Source of the DNA: Faecalispora anaeroviscerum | GTDB taxonomy: Bacteria > Bacillota > Clostridia > Oscillospirales > Acutalibacteraceae | Length of the DNA stretch: 64,000 nucleotides | Direction: 5' to 3' | Assembly: GCF_947568225.1 (NCBI RefSeq) | Contig: NZ_CANOOQ010000001.1 | Location: 2,046,001 to 2,110,000, forward strand | Shown here: positions 59,182 through 64,000 of the stretch, piece by piece | How positions within the stretch are numbered: position 1 is the first letter of the stretch | Layout: every line of letters begins with the position of its first letter | The notes under the pieces: model-generated | What the model was told of the DNA's origin: nothing | The model's database searches: none | What the model saw: the letters and a program-made list of their open reading frames with translations, nothing else | Program-made: the position numbers and the translations under genes

Positions 59182-59194
59182 TCTGTATCCTCCT

Positions 59195-60460
59195 TTATTG
59201 TGCCAGGGTTTCGGGGTCGGTCAATACTCCGGTAACGGCGCTGGCCGCCGCCACTGCGGGGCTTACCAGATACACCTCAGACTCAATATGACCCATTCTG
59301 CCCACAAAGTTGCGGTTTGTAGTGGAAACCGCCCGCTCCCCTTTGCCGAGGATCCCCATGTGCCCGCCGAGGCACGGCCCGCAGGTGGGGGTGGAGAACA
59401 CCGCTCCGGCTTCTACGAAAATCTCTGCCAGACCCTCGCGGATCGCTTGCAGATAAATGCTTTGCGTACCGGGAATGATAATGCAGCGCACGCGTTTATT
59501 CACCTTGCGCCCCTTTAAAATCTCCGCCGCGGCACGCAGGTCTTCCATGCGGCCGTTCGTGCAGGAGCCGATCACCGCCTGATCAATCTTCACCGTACCC
59601 GCTTCGTCGATGGTGCGGGTATTCTCCGGCAGGTGCGGGAATGCCACGGTGGGCCGCAGGGTAGAAAGGTCAATGACAATCTCACTGTCGTACTGCGCGT
59701 CCTCGTCGGCGGTATAAATCACCGGCTCGCGCTGAAAACGATTCTTGCAGTAGGCGAGCGTGATCTCATCCACCGGGAAAATGCCGTTCTTCGCTCCGGC
59801 CTCAATCGCCATATTCGCGATGCACAGGCGGTCGTCGATCGAAAGGGATTTTACGCCATCACCCGTAAATTCCAGCGATTGGTACAAAGCGCCGTCCACG
59901 CCGATCTGACCGATCAGGTGCAAGATCACATCCTTGCCGGAAACCCATTTCGGACACTTGCCTTTGAGTACCACGCGAATCGCGCCCGGCACCTTGAACC
60001 AGGCTTTGCCGGTGATCATGCCCGCCGCCATATCGGTAGAGCCGACGCCGGTGGAAAACGCGCCCAGAGCGCCATAGGTGCAGGTGTGGGAATCCGCGCC
60101 GATCACGCAGTCGCCCGGGCCAACTAAGCCCTGCTCCGGCAGAAGCGCATGCTCAATGCCCATTTGTCCTACGTCAAAAAAGTTCGTAATGTTGTATAGG
60201 TCCGCAAAATTGCGGGTCTGCCGGCATTGCTCCGCCGCCTTAATGTCTTTATTCGGCGTAAAATGGTCGAGCACCAGCGCAATTTTATCCTTGTGAAAAA
60301 CGCCTGTGGCCCCGCATTTTTCAAACTCGTTGATGGCCACCGGGCTGGTAATATCGTTGCCCAGAACCAGATCCAGCGATGCCTCTACCAGCTGCCCCGC
60401 CGTTACCTGCGGCAGGCCGGCCTTCGCCGCCAAAATTTTTTGCGTCATTGTCATGCCCAT
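59195..60460 (-). CDS. leuC: 3-isopropylmalate dehydratase large subunit
   Basis: 421 residues from the ATG at 60460 (GGGAGGG nine bases upstream); the frame is open about 96 codons further upstream but that part overlaps the regulatory region. Aconitase superfamily with a [4Fe-4S] cluster held by cysteines in IGSCTNG and TPTCGPCLGG; GADSHTCTYGALGAFSTGVGSTDMA is the family core. It is the bacterial/archaeal long-divergence HacA/LeuC2 type of about 420 residues, so a homoaconitase-like or citramalate-pathway substrate is possible; the tandem with leuD favours leucine synthesis. Confidence 0.93.
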   Translation of the reverse strand: MGMTMTQKILAAKAGLPQVTAGQLVEASLDLVLGNDITSPVAINEFEKCGATGVFHKDKIALVLDHFTPNKDIKAAEQCRQTRNFADLYNITNFFDVGQMGIEHALLPEQGLVGPGDCVIGADSHTCTYGALGAFSTGVGSTDMAAGMITGKAWFKVPGAIRVVLKGKCPKWVSGKDVILHLIGQIGVDGALYQSLEFTGDGVKSLSIDDRLCIANMAIEAGAKNGIFPVDEITLAYCKNRFQREPVIYTADEDAQYDSEIVIDLSTLRPTVAFPHLPENTRTIDEAGTVKIDQAVIGSCTNGRMEDLRAAAEILKGRKVNKRVRCIIIPGTQSIYLQAIREGLAEIFVEAGAVFSTPTCGPCLGGHMGILGKGERAVSTTNRNFVGRMGHIESEVYLVSPAVAAASAVTGVLTDPETLAQ

Positions 60461-60592
60461 CGGTTCAAACCCTCCCCTGATTGTTCGTTTAATCAAAGCC
60501 TTTTTCAAACGCTTTCTTCTCCCCTTCACTCGTCTTTGGCTGAGGAAAAGAACAGCGAGCTTTTCTGTGTTGGCTCTATTATCGCATAGTTC

Positions 60593-60622
60593 TTGCACAA
60601 AGAATGTAAAGCGTGTTACAAT
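60593..60622 (+). promoter_or_regulatory. regulator promoter with Crp/Fnr-type operator
   Basis: TTGCAC (60593-60598), 18-base spacer, TACAAT (60617-60622). The perfect palindrome TGTAA-AGCGTG-TTACA (60605-60620) fills the spacer and overlaps the -10. TGTAA-N6-TTACA has the spacing of Crp-family sites (TGTGA-N6-TCACA). It lies in the gap between leuC and the divergent regulator gene. Confidence 0.65.
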
Positions 60623-60735
60623 TAAAAAAATATTTTTCGAGATTGCTTGAATCCTCAATTTACTTAAAACACAAAGCGTTTGCTTTTTTGGGAATGGGGA
60701 ACCGCATGAATTGTAATCGCAAGGAGGGACGGCAG

Positions 60736-61371
60736 ATGGAGCAGGCAAAATGGGCGGCGGAAAGCTTGTGGGAGGTATTAGGGCGCAGAGAAAGCCCCCG
60801 GCTGTACCCGGGGAACCAGATGATCTACCGACAGGGCGAGCTGGCCGAACGCTTTTACTACCTGAAAAGCGGCCGGGTGCGCATCTTCATGAGCTCTGAA
60901 AACGGTCAGGAAAAAACTCTGACCCTGCTCGAGCAGGGGAACATTTTCGGCGAGGCGGCCTTTTTTGACGGCCTGCCCCGCGTCTCTTCGGCCCGCACAC
61001 TGGAAAAATCGCAGATCATCCCCATCAGCCGTGAGGTGCTGCTTGAGTGCTTTCGCGAGGAGCCGATGCTCGCCTTTCAGCTGCTGCACCTCTTCTCCAA
61101 AACGGTGCGCATGCTGTCGAATCAGGTGGATCACATGACTTTTTTGCAGGCCGACCGGCGCATCGCGAAGCTTCTGACCGAGCTTTCGGGCGGGCGCGGC
61201 GGCGAACCGATCTCCTGCTCGCATGAGGATTTAGCCAGCATGGCGGGCGTTTCTCGCGTCACGGTGAGCCGTGTTTTGGGTGAACTGGCGCGGCGCGGCT
61301 GGATTTTAACCCAGTACCGGAGCATCCTGATTTTAAATCTGGAAGCCTTATTACACTTTGCGCTTTCCTAA
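60736..61371 (+). CDS. Crp/Fnr-family transcription regulator
   Basis: 211 residues from the ATG at 60736 (GGAGGG seven bases upstream); an upstream in-frame ATG at 60613 lies inside the promoter. N-terminal cyclic-nucleotide-binding-like beta roll (LYPGNQMIYRQGELAERFYYLKSGRVRI ... GNIFGEAAFFDGLPRVSSARTLEKS, here given as fragments), dimer helix, and a C-terminal winged HTH with ASMAGVSRVTVSRVLGELAR as the recognition helix region. The PRVSSART in the phosphate-binding loop resembles the cAMP type RxSxxxAxT only partly, and there is no N-terminal Cys cluster as in Fnr, so the effector is unknown. Divergent from leuC. Confidence 0.88.
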   Translation: MEQAKWAAESLWEVLGRRESPRLYPGNQMIYRQGELAERFYYLKSGRVRIFMSSENGQEKTLTLLEQGNIFGEAAFFDGLPRVSSARTLEKSQIIPISREVLLECFREEPMLAFQLLHLFSKTVRMLSNQVDHMTFLQADRRIAKLLTELSGGRGGEPISCSHEDLASMAGVSRVTVSRVLGELARRGWILTQYRSILILNLEALLHFALS

Positions 61372-61523
61372 CGAAAATGAGATGTCTCTGCCTCAATGAG
61401 CGGTGCAGCAACTATTTTTATTTGACTGGAGTTGTTAGCTTCTTTCATCCACCGGCGACTCCCTCCGGCATGAAAGTTTGATAATCCACCAATTTTGGGG
61501 AAAATAATCTGGGGTGATCTGCT

Positions 61524-61958
61524 TTGAAATTCAGGCTTGGAAAAAACTGCATCCGCCTGTGGCGCATTCGGGGAACACTGGCCGCGCTGCCCGTGTGCTT
61601 TGTGTGCGGTATTCTTGCAGCCCTATTCCCAACTACAGGCATTCTCTTGTGTATTATTAGTATTGTAATATACTTATTGTATTTTTTTTGGTATACCCCG
61701 CGCCTGTTCCGCTCCGGTTCGGCCAGTCTTCAAAACGGTCGCCTCACTTGGCGGTCGGGCGTACTGTTTTCGGTGTGCATCTCTTTGCGGCTCGAAACAA
61801 TTCTCACGGCATCCATCTCTCACACCCCTTTACAAAGCTTGCTGGGGCTTTGCACGCTCTCCGTGCGTCCGGTCGGCGCACCAATCTCTCTGCGGCAGCT
61901 GGCAGAGCCTGATGCCCGCGCTCTGCTGCGTTGTATTGAGGAGGCCGCCGATGACTAA
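61524..61958 (+). CDS. YdbS-like PH-domain membrane protein
   Basis: 144 residues. Two adjoining membrane helices (about 17-36 and 39-58) followed by a bacterial PH-like domain (GSASLQNGRLTWRSGVLFSV). YdbS/YdbT proteins are found as pairs in Firmicutes; a role at the membrane is all that is known to me. The gene overlaps the next by eight bases. No convincing promoter or terminator was seen between it and the Crp-type regulator (61372-61523). Confidence 0.75.
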   Translation: MKFRLGKNCIRLWRIRGTLAALPVCFVCGILAALFPTTGILLCIISIVIYLLYFFWYTPRLFRSGSASLQNGRLTWRSGVLFSVCISLRLETILTASISHTPLQSLLGLCTLSVRPVGAPISLRQLAEPDARALLRCIEEAADD

Positions 61959-63399
61959 ACGCCCGCATGTTGTCACGCTTTGGAACTACCTCTCCCGCTT
62001 TTTCTTTCTGTTGATTGTCCCACTGCTGCAGGCTGTGTTCCGTGCGCCGTTTTCCGAGGTGGCGTGGAGCAGCCTACCCGGCGTGGTGGCTGTCGTGGGA
62101 ATTTCCTGCTTTCAGTACCTCAGCTGCGAGTACGGCTTCACCGCCGTAGAGGAAAACGGACACAGCCTTTCTATTTTATATTGGAATAGCGGGCTGTTTT
62201 TTCAAAAGCACCGTATTCTCCCAGCCGACTGCGTTGCTTCGGTCTTTTTGCGACTAAACCCAGTTCTCGATCTGTTTGGCGCGGCACAGGTGATGCTTGA
62301 CAGCCCCGCCGCGAACGCCAAGCGCCCCAGCCTGACGCTGCTCCTCAAAAAGAAAGCACCGATGGCGTGGTGGGATGAGCTGCGTGGAGAAATTACGCAC
62401 CGCTATAAAGCAAGCCCCGTGCGCGTGGTGTTGATGGCTATTTCGTGGTCAAACCCGGCTTCGGGCCTGCTTTTGATCGGCATTCTGCTCGACCGCGCCG
62501 GGAAGCTGCTCGGCGAAGAACTGACCCGGCAGCTGTACGGAATTTATGAAAGCGTGAATCAAGTTCAGAGGCTGATTGCCTGGGGGCTGCCTCCCGCAGT
62601 CGCCATCATCGGCTGGCTGATGGGGCTTGGATGGTTCTGTGCCTTTCTGGTGCAGTTTTTTCGTTACGCTTTTTTCACCGCGGGCGTTTGCCCCACCGGC
62701 ACCATGATTTCACGCGGGATGCTCGTTCGCAGCCGGCAGCTGCTCACCAATCAGGCCATCCGTGCGGTAGCGATCCGCCAGACGCTGGTGATGCGCCTAA
62801 TGCATCTTTCATCAGTATACCTGCACACGATTGGCTCCGGCAAAGAAAAAGGAGACCGCAGTCTGCTAATGGCTGCCGCAAACACCCGCGAGCTGCGGTA
62901 CCACCTTGCTCACTTCTACCCAAAGGAATCGTCGTATTTCTTTTCGCGTGAGGGAATGAAACTCATTCGCCCGCCCAAAAACACGCTGATGAGCTTCCTT
63001 CTGGTGCCGCTGCTGCACGCATCTGCAATTATTACGCTTTACTTGCTGTTCGTGCGGTATCTCCCCTTGTTTTCACCGCTGGTGCTGTTTCTGCTGGCGT
63101 TCCCTTTGTATCACCTGCTTCTGCGCACGGCGGCGTACCGCAATTCCTTTCTGGCGGAAGACAATACCCATATTGCCGCCTGCAGCTACGTGAGCGACCA
63201 GTTGTTTACGGCGGTAATCCCCAAGAGCGCGGTACAGGCTGTGGTAATCCGTCAGAATCCCCTCCAGCAACGCAGCGGTCGCTGCAGTGTACGGCTGTGC
63301 ATTGGCACCGAAAAGGGTGCCTGCTTTGACCTGCGCCATTTTCGCCTGAGCGATGTTGAACAGCTCTCTTTTACCCCGGAAAAAACAGAACGGCAATAA
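61951..63399 (+). CDS. YdbT-like multi-PH-domain membrane protein
   Basis: 482 residues from the ATG at 61951 (MTKRPHVVTLWNYLSRFFFL), overlapping the previous stop. Helix pairs at about 15-55, 165-240 and 360-400 alternate with three PH-like cytosolic domains (first YGFTAVEENGHSLSILYWNSG; second GTMISRGMLVRSRQLLTNQA; third DNTHIAACSYVSDQLFTAVI). This is the usual partner of YdbS. Function unknown. Confidence 0.8.
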   Translation: MTKRPHVVTLWNYLSRFFFLLIVPLLQAVFRAPFSEVAWSSLPGVVAVVGISCFQYLSCEYGFTAVEENGHSLSILYWNSGLFFQKHRILPADCVASVFLRLNPVLDLFGAAQVMLDSPAANAKRPSLTLLLKKKAPMAWWDELRGEITHRYKASPVRVVLMAISWSNPASGLLLIGILLDRAGKLLGEELTRQLYGIYESVNQVQRLIAWGLPPAVAIIGWLMGLGWFCAFLVQFFRYAFFTAGVCPTGTMISRGMLVRSRQLLTNQAIRAVAIRQTLVMRLMHLSSVYLHTIGSGKEKGDRSLLMAAANTRELRYHLAHFYPKESSYFFSREGMKLIRPPKNTLMSFLLVPLLHASAIITLYLLFVRYLPLFSPLVLFLLAFPLYHLLLRTAAYRNSFLAEDNTHIAACSYVSDQLFTAVIPKSAVQAVVIRQNPLQQRSGRCSVRLCIGTEKGACFDLRHFRLSDVEQLSFTPEKTERQ

Positions 63400-63483
63400 A
63401 CCATAATTGAATTAAATAGGAGCATCTCTGATTCTGTTCCCCACTCCACCCAAACCGGCAATCCATAAAAAATCCGGCATAAA

Positions 63484-63522
63484 AATATCAGGGCGCCGCA
63501 TCACCTGCGGCGCCCTGATATT
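63484..63522 (-). terminator. strong hairpin, terminator in the leftward direction
   Basis: Perfect 16-bp stem (63484-63499 with 63507-63522, AATATCAGGGCGCCGC arm). Leftward it ends in a run of five T; rightward it is followed by A residues. It stands 85 bases after the YdbT-like gene. Confidence 0.75.
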
Positions 63523-63832
63523 AAAAAAGAGAGAGTAATCAAACGAAAACCGGTGGGTATTCCAACTAGAGGGGGCTGGAACAGAAAGCATCCCTGACCC
63601 GGCATCTAATATAAATTATACTGATTTAAAAAAATATTGCAATAGTTTTTGTGTTATCTATAAAAAACTTTCAAAAATATTCAAAAAGTAGTAAGAAAAA
63701 GAGAACAGGCAAAAACTCTGTCTTGAAAGACGAGGACAAGTCCAAAGCAGGGTACTGCCATAAATAGCGCTCGGGCAGATGAGAACGGTTACATGCGAAC
63801 CCACAGACCCAGTGAGAAATAACTCTATCAAC

Positions 63833-63869
63833 AGAAAAAAGGCTTGCCCGAATGGGTAAGCCTTTTTCT
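63833..63869. terminator. bidirectional terminator
   Basis: AAAGGCTT and CCC pair with GGG and AAGCCTTT around GAAT (one mismatch), with A run before and T run after, so it can work in both directions. Confidence 0.8.
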
Positions 63870-63901
63870 GTTCTATCCTAAATGAAAGCAATCCCGTTTT
63901 T

Positions 63902-63936
63902 GTTTCTTTCTCCCATCTGTGGCGGGAGAAAGAAAC
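63902..63936. repeat. pyrimidine-arm palindrome
   Basis: GTTTCTTTCTCCC pairs perfectly with GGGAGAAAGAAAC (13 bp) around ATCTGTGGC. Resembles the palindromes at 4597, 45659 and 58631. Confidence 0.6.
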
Positions 63937-64000
63937 CTCTAACCCTATAGTGATTGCGAATTATTCCTCACGGCCGCAGCACTTTTTATATTTTTTACCG

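Larger units (their letters stand above)
63400..64000. other. non-coding right end of the window
   Basis: No gene supported; a 77-codon leftward frame near 63658-63891 has no ribosome binding site and runs through a hairpin. Three hairpins, listed separately, are the only structure seen. A gene beyond the edge is not yet visible. Confidence 0.6.

Noticed and set aside
63658..63891. 77-codon leftward frame at the right end
   Set aside because: It includes the bidirectional terminator hairpin, has an unlikely composition and no ribosome binding site.

Overview
The window looks like a chromosomal, origin-proximal stretch from a Gram-positive, low-to-mid GC anaerobe, most likely a clostridial member of the Oscillospirales (Ruminococcaceae/Oscillospiraceae). 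The grounds are strong AGGAGG ribosome binding sites, frequent TTG/GTG starts, the dnaB-rplI-gdpP and spc/S10 gene orders, a zinc-type S4/S14/L36 set, RNase J instead of RNase E, an archaeal-type ProS, and a decarboxylase sodium-pump subunit pair. This placement comes from gene content and gene order only; no database search was made.

Layout. 1-7.0 kb, leftward: rnj, then a terminator, then gdpP-rplI-dnaB-tilS (c-di-AMP turnover, replication, tRNA modification; tilS is cut by the window edge). 7.3-9.0 kb, rightward: rnhA and a cysteine desulfurase. 9.0-10.5 kb: an intergenic block of three direct and one inverted copy (plus a fragment) of a structured repeat of about 300 bp; another copy lies at 51.1 kb. 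10.9-12.5 kb: an ABC-F ribosome-protection-like ATPase. 12.6-28.5 kb, leftward: one continuous S10-spc-alpha ribosomal operon from rpsJ to rplQ, including secY, adk, map, a KOW protein, infA and rpoA, with a promoter and a terminator-like hairpin in its leader. 28.6-33.1 kb, leftward: acpP, then oadB-oadG-proS, then a 96-residue membrane protein carrying the decarboxylase sodium-site motif and a lipoprotein.

33.2-41.4 kb, rightward: the aromatic pathway, aroE-aroK followed by a new promoter, a leader peptide very rich in Phe/Tyr/Trp, a strong terminator, and aroF-tyrA-aroB-aroA-aroC-pheA packed with 1-11 bp overlaps. This reads as a classical ribosome-mediated attenuator and is the most interesting regulatory system in the window. 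No 3-dehydroquinate dehydratase gene is present here.

41.6-50.2 kb, leftward: ilvA and ridA (enamine-producing dehydratase plus its detoxifying deaminase), an MsmK/UgpC-type sugar ABC ATPase, an RsuA-family pseudouridine synthase, a DUF4830 protein, gltS, fba and an OGG1-like glycosylase. A cluster of three phased DnaA boxes lies at 50.55-50.61 kb. 50.7-58.0 kb, rightward: a small conserved-looking membrane protein, rlmB, a 1122-residue protein ending in a degenerate P-type ATPase, and an EF-G-like GTPase with a broken G4 motif. 58.0-58.7 kb holds a perfect 22-bp hairpin and a HEARO/omega-RNA-like structured element without its nuclease gene. 58.7-60.5 kb: leuC-leuD leftward, divergent from a Crp/Fnr-type regulator whose promoter contains a TGTAA-N6-TTACA palindrome. 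61.5-63.4 kb: a YdbS/YdbT-like membrane pair. The right end is non-coding with three hairpins.

No rRNA, tRNA, CRISPR array, prophage or intact transposase was seen.
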